Below, piece after piece: positions 43,883 to 55,600 of a DNA stretch of 64,000 nt. Where the stretch lies: positions 1 through 64,000 of the forward strand of contig JANTQF010000110.1 in NCBI GenBank assembly GCA_032988165.1, read 5' to 3'. The stretch's first letter is position 1; each line of letters opens with the position of its first letter. The position numbers were made by a program, and so were the translations under genes. The notes beneath the pieces are model-generated. The model did not search any database. It was not told where the DNA came from and saw only the letters and a list, made by a program, of their open reading frames with translations. Source of the DNA: Emmonsiellopsis sp. PD_33. Its lineage: Eukaryota > Ascomycota > Eurotiomycetes > Onygenales > Ajellomycetaceae.

Positions 43883-44464
43883 GGTGGAGAGTTGTCGACG
43901 GGGGGAGCCGGCGGTGGGATCGGATGGGGGGTTTGGTGAGGGTGTTGGCTGGCAATTGAGCAGGGGGTGCCAATTGCTGTCTGAGTAGGCGGTAGGATAG
44001 AGACTGATTCGGGATTGAGGTGGGTTGCGGTGGTAATCGAGGGTGTTTTGGTGGATGTTGCCGTCTGGTGGTTGGAGGTTGAGATTTTGAGGTTGAGAAG
44101 AATTGCGGGATTCCAGCCAATCGGAGCACAGGCCAGTTGACCGCGAAAAATGGCTCAGAGCAGCTGCTCAGAAAAATATCGAGATGGACAACCAGCAGTG
44201 TCTTCTATCCCGGTGGATTATTATATTGTTTCTTCTACATTTCTCCAGTATAACGACTCGCAATTGATTTCTCCTTTCTTTTCGAGGACAGCTCCCGCAA
44301 TTCCCCAGACATTGATGCCATAGTTCTCTCACTACTGCTCGGAGCTACTGATATTTTCCACCGCACTCCAACCTCCAAGACCAGCAGGAGAAAACATATT
44401 TTAACCGCCAGGAGGCGGAGTCTCCATTCATCTCGTTTCTTCCAAAAAGAAAGAAGAAGTAAAA
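43883..44464. promoter_or_regulatory. Divergent promoter of bL17m and Mic12 genes
   Basis: 582 bases between two nuclear genes for mitochondrial proteins. The Mic12 side is pyrimidine-rich with a short A-rich leader before the ATG. No binding site can be named with confidence. Confidence 0.5.
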
Positions 44465-45073
44465 ATGGGCTTCCTCAGCGGCTTCGTGAGTTCCTCCCTC
44501 CCTACTACCCTACCCTCCATCCGTCCAATCCCTCCCATCCCGCCACCAACTCCCGTATCAACAGAAGAAAAAAAAGAACAATCCCCTCCCTCCATAAATC
44601 CAAATGCAAACACACATACACATACCCATGAACCATCCCCCCCTCCATACAACCAAAAAACTAACCCACCCACTCAGTTCTCCGGCATAGCCCTAACAAC
44701 CACAACCCTCTACATCTCCCTAACCCTCCACCAAGCAACCCGCCACCACCAACACCTCCTCCTCCGCGAACAGATCGATCTCATAAACGCCATCGCCTTA
44801 CCCGTCACCCCCTCTTCCTCCTCCACTATCAATCTCTCCCGCCCCCCGCGAACAACAGACGACCCCGCCATCGCCGCGGTTATGGCGAGGAGCGGCTATG
44901 CAGCGCGACCGCGCGGTGACCGGCCCGGAGTGTTGGAGTTGGCGAAGGAGAGGTGGAATGGGGAGGTGAGGGGGTTGGTTAGGTGGGTGCAGGAGGTTAG
45001 GTGGGAGGATGTTAGGGGGTGGGGGAAGGTGGGGGAGGGGGTTGTGAGGAGGGCTGTGTGGGGTGGGGAGTAG
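44465..45073 (+). CDS. MIC12: MICOS complex subunit Mic12 (Aim5 family)
   Basis: Most likely two exons, 44465..44485 and 44678..45073, giving 138 residues. Exon 1 encodes MGFLSGF and exon 2 continues FSGIALTTTTLYISLTLHQATRHHQ, the single N-terminal membrane helix, then LLLREQIDLINAI and a C-terminal amphipathic region with two Trp-containing helices (ELAKERWNGEV and RGLVRWVQEVRWEDVRGW, the family signature). Mic12 works in the inner-membrane complex that shapes cristae junctions with Mic10 and Mic60. The intron (192 bases) is a multiple of three and has no stop, so an unspliced message would encode a 202-residue form with a Pro/Thr/His-rich insert ahead of the helix. The spliced form matches family length. 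High C content in the first half, high G in the second. Confidence 0.85.
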   Translation: MGFLSGFVSSSLPTTLPSIRPIPPIPPPTPVSTEEKKEQSPPSINPNANTHTHTHEPSPPPYNQKTNPPTQFSGIALTTTTLYISLTLHQATRHHQHLLLREQIDLINAIALPVTPSSSSTINLSRPPRTTDDPAIAAVMARSGYAARPRGDRPGVLELAKERWNGEVRGLVRWVQEVRWEDVRGWGKVGEGVVRRAVWGGE

Positions 45074-45930
45074 GTAGGTGGTGGGAGGGAAGTAGGGGGA
45101 TGAGGTTAACCCTAGGGAAGGGGGGAAGGCGAGTGGGGGCATGGGGGATGAATGAATGGGAGGGTATTTGAAAGGATGGGGGCAATAAGTGCTACTTTGT
45201 TCTGGTGAAGGGGTAGTTGATTGTGGATGTTGGTTTTAATTGGTGTTATGGTTTATGTTGTTTGATACCCTATCTTATGTTTAATTATGTTTCATTTGTT
45301 GGCATGTAACAGCACGTCGGATTCGGGATTGAGATCCTATCTAACACATGTACGAGGGGATGTGTGATATGTGAGAAGAGGCACTGCATGCCGGGTATTG
45401 TACTCCTTGTGATCAATCTATTTCCTTGGACTTCTGCCTTGTATAGGAGATGTCGCTCTGTGCAAAGGGAAAAGGATAGCGCCTCCCCTATCTAACCTAG
45501 CATTGCTTTAGGTTTGGGCAATTGGTGACAGGGAGTGTGATATCGGGCCAACGTGGGAAGCCCCGAGGTCCTTGTAGTTCCAAACTAGTCGGCTGGATAT
45601 TTTGTAAATATAGATCCAAAATTCCTCATGCATTGCAAATATAAGATCGGGCCGGACTGGGCATAATGATTGCGCCAGTGCAACGCTAGTCGCAGGTCTC
45701 AATTGAGACTTTGCGTAATTCTTCCGGAGCGCAAGTGGTGACCGAGGAGGACGATATAGATAGCCGATGAAGCGTGTTGCTCACGAACCTCGAAGAAACC
45801 AAATCCCGCACAATTCAAAGTTTCTGCACGACAAATTTTCGTTGTGATGGCGTTATCTTGAGGTTCCAGCTTGACTGGCTGTTGATGCGGATTATTAGTG
45901 ATAACAATATGCCGATAGCAATACCGTGTT
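45074..45930. other. Convergent intergenic region
   Basis: 3' flanks of Mic12 and the DUF5315-like gene. Start is G-rich, the rest AT-balanced. No gene. Confidence 0.45.
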
Positions 45931-46701
45931 TCAGGTAATGGATCCGGCTGCAGTGACCACGCTCTCACTCTCACTCCATATGTCCTTGCTCTCCCGTTCA
46001 ACCTCCTTCATGGCAAGTGCGACTTCTTCCAGCTTGGCCACAACATCCAAAACCCCGCTATTGACACGGTCAAAGTATCTATCATTAGCCTCTCGTCTCT
46101 TCCGCGCCAGCAGAATATCTCTTTCCGTCTTCTCATCCAAGTCCTTCTGTGTACCATCATCTGTATTAGCAACCGAGTCGTTGCGAGTAGTAGATTCTGC
46201 CGTAGTCCCCTTGGCCGCATGTGGCCCCTCGTCCTCGACAGGGGGGTTTTCCACCACCTCGTCCGCCTCACTTCTGGCCCATGCCTGCGCTAGCGCCAGC
46301 TGCTTGGCTCGGAGTTCTTCCAGCGCCTTAGCGTGTTCCGTTCCAAAAACGTGGTCGGCATTGATGGCCGTCAGTTCCACTTCCGCAAGCGTGTTCTGCA
46401 TCTCCTGCCACAGGGCATCTGCACCGTCAAGGTCACCCTGGCCCGGAAGCCGGGACGGGCGCAGGAAGGGGGAAGAACCGGGGGCAGAGATATCAGGCGG
46501 AATGCTTCGCGCCGACTGCTGACGCAGGAGAGGTGGCTCATTGGGGGCGGGTTTAGCCGTGGTATGTGAGCCCGGAAGCAGGCCAGCTGGCAGAGAGAGA
46601 TTAGAGGTGTTGAGGGAGGGCGGCCCTTGGAAGAGGAAGGGGGGTGGGAGGCGCTGCGAGGACTTCCTGGAGGGCATGTCGGGCTTGGGAACGGTGGCCA
46701 T
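45931..46701 (-). CDS. Disordered coiled-coil protein, DUF5315-like
   Basis: 256 residues from ATG at 46701 (MATVPKPDM). The frame is open farther upstream, but that part reads like promoter DNA. After a Pro/Ser-rich disordered N-terminus lies a conserved-looking block: DGADALWQEMQNTLAEVEL, TAINADHVFGTEHAKALEEL and RAKQLALAQAWARSEADE. A second helical block sits near the C-terminus (LLARKRREANDRYFDRVN, VVAKLEEVALAMKEVERES). This fits a fungal family annotated only as a disordered region of unknown function (DUF5315, as in yeast YMR295C), named here from memory and tentatively. No catalytic motif is visible. Divergent from RPS23. Confidence 0.6.
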   Translation of the reverse strand: MATVPKPDMPSRKSSQRLPPPFLFQGPPSLNTSNLSLPAGLLPGSHTTAKPAPNEPPLLRQQSARSIPPDISAPGSSPFLRPSRLPGQGDLDGADALWQEMQNTLAEVELTAINADHVFGTEHAKALEELRAKQLALAQAWARSEADEVVENPPVEDEGPHAAKGTTAESTTRNDSVANTDDGTQKDLDEKTERDILLARKRREANDRYFDRVNSGVLDVVAKLEEVALAMKEVERESKDIWSESESVVTAAGSIT

Positions 46702-47406
46702 GGCTGTTTGCGGCGTGGTGGTTCGCTCCACAAGAAAAGGATAATGGCAGATGGTGATGCAGCATGGACGGGGGGGTGTTTGATTGAAGATAGACACTGC
46801 TGGACGAGGATGCACTATCAGAAGGCTGTGACTGGACAGACACAGACACACACACCAAGCACCGCACCCAGCGCAGTCGCAGACAGGACAGCCAGCGAAC
46901 TTAGCACCGTCGGGGGTTGCAGCTCGCAACTTGCAAGTATCACCAGCGAGAGATAGTCGGACAGGGTTGAGGTTGGGGTAAGCAGGAGTGGCGGAACAAC
47001 ATTCGGCCGGTCCGGCATGCGGCTCGCTTAGGAAACCCACACCGACATTTTCCACGACGAAAGTTGACGCCGGCGACGAGTGACTTTTGTGCGAGCGACG
47101 ACTTCTCTCGACAACCCATCCCAACACCCCTCGTCCTGTCTGCTGCAGTTTGGCGATAGCCCTCCAACCGGTACGTGTGCCTCCCCCCTCCCGGTGAAAC
47201 AGCTTAATCCCTCCCAGCCAGCCCTGTCCAACACCCTCCTGCGCCTCTATATAAACCCCTATCAGTCCTCCCCCCACGACAGCCTCAATCCTCCGACCCT
47301 CCGTCCTATCTCTCTCTCTGCAAAATTCTCCTCCAGGCTAACTCGAGAAATCTCTTAATTCCACCCCTGCAGCACCCAGTACACAGTTCCCGACACATCA
47401 GACATC
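46702..47406. promoter_or_regulatory. Divergent promoter between the DUF5315-like gene and RPS23
   Basis: Pyrimidine-rich tracts (47180-47340, CCTCC/TCTCTC) precede the RPS23 start codon, as expected of a strongly expressed fungal ribosomal protein gene. Overlapping ORFs are noise. Confidence 0.5.
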
Positions 47407-48112
47407 ATGGGAAAGGGAAAGCCCCGTGGTCTCAACGCCGCCCGCAAGCTGCGCAACCATCGCCGTGAGGGTAAATGGGCCGATCTCACATACAAGAAGC
47501 GCCTTCTCGGAACCGCCTTCAAGTCCTCGCCATTCGGTGGCTCCTCCCACGCCAAGGGTATCGTCCTCGAGAAGGTCGGTGTTGAGGCCAAACAGCCCAA
47601 CTCCGCCATTCGGAAGTGTGTCAAGGTCCAGCTGATCAAGAACGGAAAGAAAGTCACTGCTTTCGGTGCGTAATATATACATGCTCCTACAGAATCTTTG
47701 TTTTGGGTGGGATTGCGGGTTTTTATTCTACGCCAGGGCTATGTTGTGTTTCATTTGGTGGTTGTGGGAGGAATGGGAGGCGGGATGTAGAAGAGGAGGG
47801 AATTTTTACGCTTCAAGGAAGGACCGGACAATATGGATACAACATGGCCCGAGGGGGGAATATGCAATCGCTGTCAGGTTGGACGGAAGACTTTATTCCG
47901 GAATAAAACACTGACATATCACTCGTTTTACAGTTCCCAATGACGGTTGCTTGAACTTCGTCGACGAGAACGACGAGGTCCTGCTCGCCGGTTTCGGTCG
48001 CAAGGGCAAGGCCAAGGGTGATATTCCCGGTGTCCGATTCAAGGTCGTCAAGGTCTCCGGCGTTGGCCTTTCGGCTCTGTGGAAGGAGAAGAAGGAAAAG
48101 CCAAGATCGTAA
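47407..48112 (+). CDS. RPS23: 40S ribosomal protein S23 (uS12)
   Basis: Two exons, 47407..47665 and 47934..48112, encode 145 residues, the universal length. Sequence is unmistakable: MGKGKPRGLNAARKLRNHRR at the start, the decoding-centre loop KQPNSAIRK (62-70), KVTAF-VPNDGCLNFV across the splice, and GRKGKAKGDIPGVRFKVVKV near the end. uS12 lines the decoding site of the small subunit. Pro64 in the PNSA loop is the residue that is hydroxylated in yeast and other eukaryotes. The 268-base intron is longer than most in this window; I looked for C/D-box snoRNA motifs in it and found none. Codon choice is strongly biased to C-ending codons, as for very highly expressed genes. Confidence 0.98.
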
Positions 48113-48568
48113 ACGGATCGTGTAATCTTGGTTGTGGGGGGGTGGTAGGAGGGGAGGGGTTGTTTGTTTTTGCAGGGCAATTATTTTTGTGTGTTACTGG
48201 CCAGAAATGACCGGATGATTAGATGGCTTATCTCCTACAAATATTATTGGGATGGCGTCTTTTGCTCGAAAGTGATATATGAAAAACGATCCTCCTTTCC
48301 CAAGGTCTAGGTGGGGACTGGGTTTAAAATAATGAATCCCCGTTCGTTGACGAGATAAGGCGGTCCGATGATCCTGGTGCATACAACTCTGCATGTGTCT
48401 TTTGTTCCATTGTTGTTCTAACGAATCGTTCCATTTCTATTTATCGTAAAATGCCCCCTCCCCCTTTTTTTTTTCGTTTGATTTCGTTATCTAACCCCCC
48501 CCTGAAACAAACTATCCAAAGCGAAACCCCCCCTTCGATTCGTCCCTTACCCTGCCCGACTTCCCAGT
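48113..48568. other. Convergent intergenic region, 3' flanks
   Basis: 3' UTRs of RPS23 and eIF2B beta. Short C- and T-runs near 48450-48475. No gene. Confidence 0.5.
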
Positions 48569-50178
48569 TTAAAAGTTTATATCCTCCTTTCGGTAGTGAT
48601 CTGAAACTATCCGGTACAAATAAGAAGGCGCATGTCCACCCCTGCCAACGCAAAAAAGCATGTCAGTTAGCGTGCACGTTACTGCATCCCCGCATCACAG
48701 AATTTGATTGTGCATAAGAAGCTAAAGCAGGAGATCGAAATAGGAAAGCAACTTACAAATTTGTAATATAAAGATCCACCAGCTCGGCCGGGACATAATC
48801 ATATAGTGGGTTATCAACGTCAATCTTGTCCAAGTCGCCCTCTTCGTAGGGTAGAACTGCACTCGCGTCGCCGTATTCGATAAGTGATTCGTAGTCGAAA
48901 GGGTAAATGGGGCTGAGTTTGTATATCCCGCTGACAACGATGACGGGAATCTTGTGCACTTTTGCGGCATTGGCGATCACCCTTGTCCCCGCTGCGGCTA
49001 CCAGTCCGCCATTTGCCAGGACTGAATGGGTCCCCAGGATGACTTTATTAACTCGTGACATCAGGGCGAAGACCGCCGAGTCGGGAATTAGAATCACAGT
49101 AGCTCCAAGTTCGGTAAGGGATTTTTGGAACGATTCGGGACTTAAGCTGTCGTCATCTCCGCTAACGGGGCCTGCAACAATCGTATGCGTCTCTTTGTGG
49201 TTATTGGGGTAGGCTTCAGCATATATGACTGTAAACTTCCGTTTTGCTGCAGCTTTAGCCAAGAATTTATGCACCGTCGCCGACGACGTATATGTGAGGA
49301 TGACCTCATCGGAGTGGATATGCTCGAGGGCATAGCTGGCAATTTGGTCTTCCACCTGGCTTAATTCGTCAACGATCTCACCGATGCCGTCAATCACCTC
49401 CGCGCGGAAATCCTTAGAAATGTACTGCCCAGGGATGCGACCAGAGGGCGATGCATTGACGGGGGAGCCGGCCTGCGGTGACTCCACCTGAGGATGAGAA
49501 AGTAGCCTGAACATAGATATTACTGGAGGAGCGTTGGCGGGTGCAAATGATGGATGAGATGTGAGGAGAGGAGGCCGGGAGGAGGACCGTTCCATTGTGG
49601 CAGATGATGTACCCCGCTCCGAGTCGCCGTCATTTTTATCTCCATCTTCATGCCGTAACGGACTCGCAACATGTCCAGGTATTCCAAGCTGTGAGCCCTG
49701 TATGCTGTCGGCTGGCTGGGGTGTTTGAGGGCGGGTATCCGATCCGGCGTCGCTCGACAGACTGAACTCGCCCTCTCTTTCATCCTCTGCCTCTTCTCTG
49801 ATCAGGCCCAGAACTCGCCGCACAATATTTCCAACAACCATCTCCCTTGGCTGCGCGGCAATTAGCCTCCTTCCCACATTTTGTACGCGGTCAATCAGTT
49901 TCGCTGGGTCTGTGATTCGAGACGTGGAAACTACACGGAGAAGAAGGTATGCCGTTGCGACTGCGCAAGAGTGTGAGGGGCCTATCTGGCGCCGCTTTAG
50001 GAGTCTTTTGATTTGTTAGTCAAAAACATTTCTACAAAAGCGCAGCTCCTGTCTGCCGGGCCATATAGACAGAGACGTACGAAATCAGGTTTTCCGTGGC
50101 ACTGTCCACATTGCTAGTTTTCAGTGCTTTGAGGAACGACTGTAACCCCGGGGTTAGGGCTACAGCAGGTGAAGGCAT
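48569..50178 (-). CDS. GCD7: Translation initiation factor eIF2B subunit beta
   Basis: Three exons, 50178..50081, 50004..48757 and 48641..48569, give 472 residues. Exon 1 encodes MPSPAVALTPGLQSFLKALK; exon 2 holds SCAVATAYLLLRVVSTSRI and the bulk of the Rossmann-like IF-2B domain (YALEHIHSDEVILTYTSS, FTVIYAEAYPNN, VNKVILGTHSVLANGGLVA, HKIPVIVVSGIYKLSP). The last 24 residues need exon 3: splicing at GTAAGT (48756) yields the family ending ITNLGGHAPSYLYRIVSDHY; without it the protein would stop at ITNL. eIF2B is the nucleotide exchange factor for eIF2; beta belongs to its regulatory alpha-beta-delta part, the sensor of eIF2 phosphorylation in general amino-acid control. A Ser/Pro-rich insert of about 100 residues near 85-190 is a fungal extra. 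Confidence 0.95.
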
Positions 50179-50778
50179 TGTTGGTATAGCTCCGCGGTAT
50201 CACCCAGGCCTCCTTATTCACCTCAGAACTTCGCTCTTCCGTTTATCCTGGCTTGGGCGTAATATGAGGGGGTGGTGGTTGTTGTTGGAATTGTTGAATG
50301 AGTGCAGTACAGTCACCGGAGGCTAGTAGGCAATCGTCCGCACGTGCGACAATGAAACGCACAATAAGTAGACCAACAAAGATATGAGGAATGGAGAGCT
50401 AGGAGTGGGTGCTGTTGGGACAATGCGCTGGGCCGTGTTTGTTTGCGGAAGCTTGGAGCAGCTTTTGAAGCTTTTGATAGACGGTGGGATGACTGTTATC
50501 CACGTATCGTAATCTTACGCCACTCATACGCAAATTAGTGTATTTTTGGTACCGCCATGTATCCAACCTCATGGAAAGAGCCGCATCCCAATTTCAACCT
50601 TCGATGCTCCCTTATTAACTTCTGTCCGTTCAAGCTATGCTCAAGACAATCAGTCATCTATATACATTCTAATGTCTGGTTATGGGTGTATACGAAGGAT
50701 GACCCCAGCAAAACATGAAAGACGACCCCTAGCCACGGCAAATTAAATTCATGAAACCACGAACGAGCAGGAATCGCT
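50179..50778. other. Intergenic: eIF2B beta promoter and isocyanide synthase 3' flank
   Basis: Boundary between the conserved block and the secondary-metabolite-like locus. I looked for the missing part of a TauD domain on the minus strand and saw no HxD motif. No gene. Confidence 0.5.
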
Positions 50779-52699
50779 TCAGCTAGCAGTACATGTGCGG
50801 AACCAATGAATGAACCTTTTCCAACCTTTCTGAGCCTTGAATCTCGCAAAACTGGACGGGTTATCCGGCAATTGATCTTCAACCTGATGTTGGGTTTGGG
50901 TTGCTGCAGATGCCGTAAGACGTGGACTACGGCCACCAAGGGAGCTGTCAGTAGACTCCTGCAGCGGTTCCTTTCCAGCATGTAACCCCTCATTATTGCT
51001 GGAACTTGTGCCGGAACTTTTTGCGTCGCCCACACACTGTTCAGCTCCCAGCTGTCGTTTGGTGAACCGGTCCATTTCGGGAGCTATTCCATGGCGGAAT
51101 TCTACGCCATGACCTATGACATTGCCGCAGGCACAATTTCCAATGTTGGTTTCCAGAGTTGTTTCCTGATTTGGACCATCGAAGAAGCCTTTCAATACCA
51201 CAGGGGAGCAAAGTTCGGCCAATGCTTTGACTTTTGCCATGTCGACCCTTGCAATATGGTGTCCGGTGTTCTTGTTTCGAGGAGATATGACAATGCCGGA
51301 TGGATAGGTGTACTGGAAGTCAACATCCACATCACCCCAGTCATAGAGAGGAGACTTCTCTCTGAAATATGAGGGCCGCCCGTGTTCAAAGATCAGCTCG
51401 TGCGTTAAGGCCGGTACTGACCCCGCATGGGCCATACGGATGGATCCGTCCACGGAGCGAACGAGAGAAGAGTGCCATGGTGTCATAACCACTCCCTCGC
51501 TTTGGGGAGTTATTGCGATAGATATTTTCGTGGCCTCTGTGGATGGATGAATCGATAGCCTAATCGATTTAGCGAATCCTTTTGCTATGGCGATAGCAAA
51601 CGACTTTCCGCGGACTATCATATTCCTTGCAGTCTCCTCATGACGCTTTTTGATCTGCCTCTTTGATATTGAGGCATCGTGAACAGTGCCATCGTCTAGG
51701 TCCTTCTCGAGAAACTTTATGTATCCACGGTACGTTAGAGTCGTATCAAGATCCTGTAATATCTGGGCGGAAACGTCGAAATTCTCGGGGATATTTCTTT
51801 CGTGGAGTTGGGTCCGAAACCAGGAAGCATCCCTCAAATACTGGTCTTCAGACAAAGGTTCTCCGATTTCGCTTTCCCCAAGCAGGTGCACAAGCCGAAC
51901 AAAGTTGATGTTGGTACAGCCAGTATCAACAGCAAGTTTTCGGAGAGCTTGCCCATAAGCCCACACTTTGTCGTCTGGGATACCTAACAGGTCTAAACAC
52001 GCCCTTAGCCCTTAAATTCTGCGGTTTAACAGGGTCCTCCGGTTGATTTTACTTACCATTGTACATCAAACCATCAGAGACGATATCAATCCTCGCGCCC
52101 TTGTTGTACACCTCCCCTATCGATTTGCAAAGTCCATTCAAGTGTGCTAGGGCAACCTCTTCCCCTTTATCCGGAAGATACCCAAGGACTTTGAAGCTTT
52201 TATTGGGGGACTTGAATGGGAATGCAGGAAGAACCATCGGGATGACATCTCCAGCCTCTATATGCTCCTTGATGAGCAGCAAAAACTTCTCTTTTGCCAG
52301 CCACGGATCCTTCAATTTCTCTTTGGGCGCCATGCGATACGCCTCGAGAACGGAAACTATGATGCTGCTGACCGCTGCTGACGTTTTTGGCCCATATCGT
52401 GGTGCCCCCCATCGTCGTTGTTCGGTGTCGGTTGGTTGTTCTTCGGAGCAGCTTGTTTTCCTCACGACAATATCGAATCCTTCTCTGGCGGAAACCACAC
52501 TTCCTTCAAGATAACTGAGAGAGGTTTCGGAAGTATGAATAAGATCCTTTTTGCTGTGGTTCGAACTAGCTAACCGAATAGAATCGGATGGCTGGTTCTG
52601 GCTGTTGAACGCTGCCAGGTCTTTTCCCGGCGTAACTGGAGATTTGAAGCCGCAATGACAATTGTTGGTGTGATATCTGGACATTTTTGAGACGGCCAA
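50779..52699 (-). CDS. DIT1: DIT1/PvcA-family isocyanide synthase with a truncated TauD-like C-terminus
   Basis: Two exons, 52699..52057 and 51992..50779, give 618 residues. The DIT1_PvcA domain runs from about residue 105 to 450. Diagnostic blocks are IPMVLPAFPFKSPNK (153-167), VLGYLPDKGEEVAL, IDIVSDGLMYN-DLLGIPDDKVWAYG across the splice (205-228), MTPWHSSLV (384-392) and GRPSYFREKSPLYDW (419-433). PvcA-type enzymes turn an aromatic amino acid into its isonitrile; yeast Dit1 makes N-formyl-tyrosine for the spore wall. At 466-485 the chain enters MAKVKALAELCSPVVLKGF, the typical entry to the TauD dioxygenase half of fungal two-domain isocyanide synthases, but only about 130 further residues follow, with no iron-binding HxD..H. 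Product is unknown; tyrosine, tryptophan or another amino acid may be the substrate. Neighbouring P450 and transporter support a pathway. Confidence 0.9.
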
Positions 52700-55600
52700 A
52701 TGATTCGCCAGAATGGACTATGAAGTCTGAAATGCATTAATCAGAAAAGCGTTTGAGTGTGAAATCCATCCACCACATTCGCCAATATATAATTCGACAC
52801 CAGCCTCTTTGTCTATTATATCCGTTACTGGATATTGTGAAGCTAACTACTTTGTGGTGCAGGTATGTGGTATTCAGCCTCGCATGAAGGGATAAACAAA
52901 CGAAACTTGGATCCCTAACCGCTCAATAGGCGTGTGCAACCCAGGTAGCAGCATCGGCACATTATCGGTACTGAACATCGCAGCGCCATCTCGTTTATAT
53001 CCCAGCCTCGGGGAAACGCCCGTTGCATTCGTCCACTATCATGTGGCCCTGATGCTAAGCCACCTACGGATGAGACTTCGTTGGAACATAGCCATCAGGC
53101 TGGAAATACGAACAACAGTCATTAATGACCGCACACGTTCCAGAGGGGCCATCAAGGTTCCAATATGCGTGAACTGAAATGCAACATAGTCCCACCCCTA
53201 TTTCGTGTTGGATCGACTAGTAACATGATTTTATCCCGCCCCTGGTTGCTCATTTCAAGGAACCCATTGGATACTCGCCAATAGAAAGTCAATGGCGATA
53301 ACTACAGCGGATATTCCACCACGCTGCTACAGTCAGACGTAATATCACGACATCATTACGCAGCTGCTGGGGAGCCTAGGGGCCAAAAGAAAACAAGTTA
53401 TCCGAGCAAACCATCCTTTGGGGCGTTGCCATCCACCACCCTAATTGTCATATAAACTCTGGAATTGCTCGCCCCCGGGGCTAGGCACCGCCTTCGACCT
53501 TGGGTATTGGTGAATACAACTGCAATCACGGAGGCATTCTGGCCACCAAGCCGGACATTCAGTCAAGAAAATATCCTCATCCCAATATTATCAGTCTTCT
53601 TTGAGCAAACATCCATTATATACGGTGCACATCTTTTCTGTGGCATGGTCACATCAACATTCATGCCTTCGACACGATTGGAGCTGCTTTGTCCCGGAAA
53701 AACCCGCCGTAGGATAGCAATATGCCTCACCCGATTTCAATCGTGGAATGATTCTATGGGTATGCAACTGGAGGCTCGACCTGACTTGCTCGTTTATTCC
53801 TGGCTAGTGCTGTAAGCATTCCACGGTTGATTACTGGCAAGACAGATAATTTGGTTATACTAGGTTTGAATCTGAGGCTCTTCGTTTTAGTAAATGGGTA
53901 TGGTTCATCAGCTTCATTGACTTTACAGGATCAAACCGAGAAGCTCGAAAAGGCATCTTGTCTGGATGTTCGTTCTAAGATAAATAATCGCAGAACTTAT
54001 CCTCTACGCAATGGTAGCCCCCTAAAGGTTGGCTCAGTTATCTAATTTCACTATTCCTATTCCTATAGGCTTAAAAACGGTAGAAACGGCTCGCCAAGCA
54101 ACATACAGTGAGAGATGCCACAATATCAGAACTCCATCTTGATCTAACTATACACCATACCCCTACTTCATGAATGGGCCTTTTTATGTCGCCCAGTTTC
54201 TCTCTCATTGAAGGAAACCCCCATCGCTACCTCTTTTTCCGTATCCCGATTGGATCCAGAATGATACCGCCGGTCGAATCATACTCAACATTTCTCGGTA
54301 ATAGTTAATTTTCCCGGTACGCAGTGCCGAGGGCAGGGAACTATCTATTTGGTCCAGTATGACTTGATGTTGCAAGCTCGCTGGGTAAGAGATTGGGTTA
54401 CACTGCACAAACAGCAAATAGGATGGAATACTGCTGACAAAATACGAAGGAATAAATATCCTCCAACAAATGAAGTTGAAAATCACAGCTCGAAAATAAA
54501 ATATATCGGCTGGCGGCATCCATGTCTTGGCAACCGACGTGCAAACAAGCTTAAACTACGCCCCGCTAAAGTATCGATCGCCCGAGCCGATTTCTTAATT
54601 AAGTTTAGGGGCCGCTACTAGCGCCAATTAGCCTCCGCTATGGAAGCAGGGGTCTCCGCTGATCAATATCATTTTGTGTGATGTCAATATGAGGGATGAT
54701 TGATAAAGGCACACAGTTACACACACCAATGAGCTACATTTCACGTATGAATTTGGGCGTTTTGCCACATTCTCGAATAGCAAAGGAATTGGCAGGGCGC
54801 GCTTGAATCCCTGAACCTGTATCGGGATCTATCCCATGTCCTCCGATCCTCTGTATTTCGCACACCACAACAGCAAAAAGTAAGAAATGTAATACAGCCC
54901 GTGGCAGTCCAATCGGAGATATTTGGAAAATTTATCAGTTATGCTCTTGGTGACACGTCAAGTTGGGGAAAATATTTGTCAGGCACCTGAGTTAATCTGA
55001 TGTTATTTGTTAGGGTTGTTTGTTTGTTTGTTTGTTTGGTCAAAGTCATAGTAGGCTCGGTATGTCCGATCTATTTCCCTGATTATCTTCCACTAAATCT
55101 CATGTCTTAGAGGAGCATTCTTGATTTCATCAGTGGAACCACCTGTACGTGTTAACCCGTATCCGTCATCCATCGTGTGGTCTCAGGAGATGAAGCTTGG
55201 CATGATCAGAGAAAGATGGCCTTCTATAGAAGGCAATTGAAGAACGAAAAGCCTAAAATATATCCCATCGTATCAATTTCAGCTGGGTAAAATGGGATTA
55301 CGGCTCTAGACTCGTCAAATAGAACGATAAGAAAAAAGCATCCTTAAGAATCGAGATAGATTCCCTTCCTCCACCCCTTAAAAGCTCCCGCCTCTTTTCC
55401 AGCCTTGTACCTAAGGGGAACCGTCTTGGATGCCGGCATCGGGACCCAGAAACCCAGAAACCATCATTTTCTACAGAATGTGATACTATAATTATCCAAT
55501 AAGCCAAAGGGGTCGGAGGGGAGGTCTTGAAACTAAATGCCACCTTTCATTCCTCCTTCCTAGAAGCACACACGAGCGTCTTAAACAGTTCGTATAGATC

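Noticed and set aside
45931..47277. 448-codon minus-strand ORF as one protein
   Set aside because: Only the part from Met 46701 looks like protein; the upstream 192 codons lie in the pyrimidine-rich RPS23 promoter and have no family resemblance.
47666..47933. Intron-encoded snoRNA in RPS23
   Set aside because: No C box (RTGATGA) paired with a D box (CTGA) at suitable spacing and no terminal stem seen.
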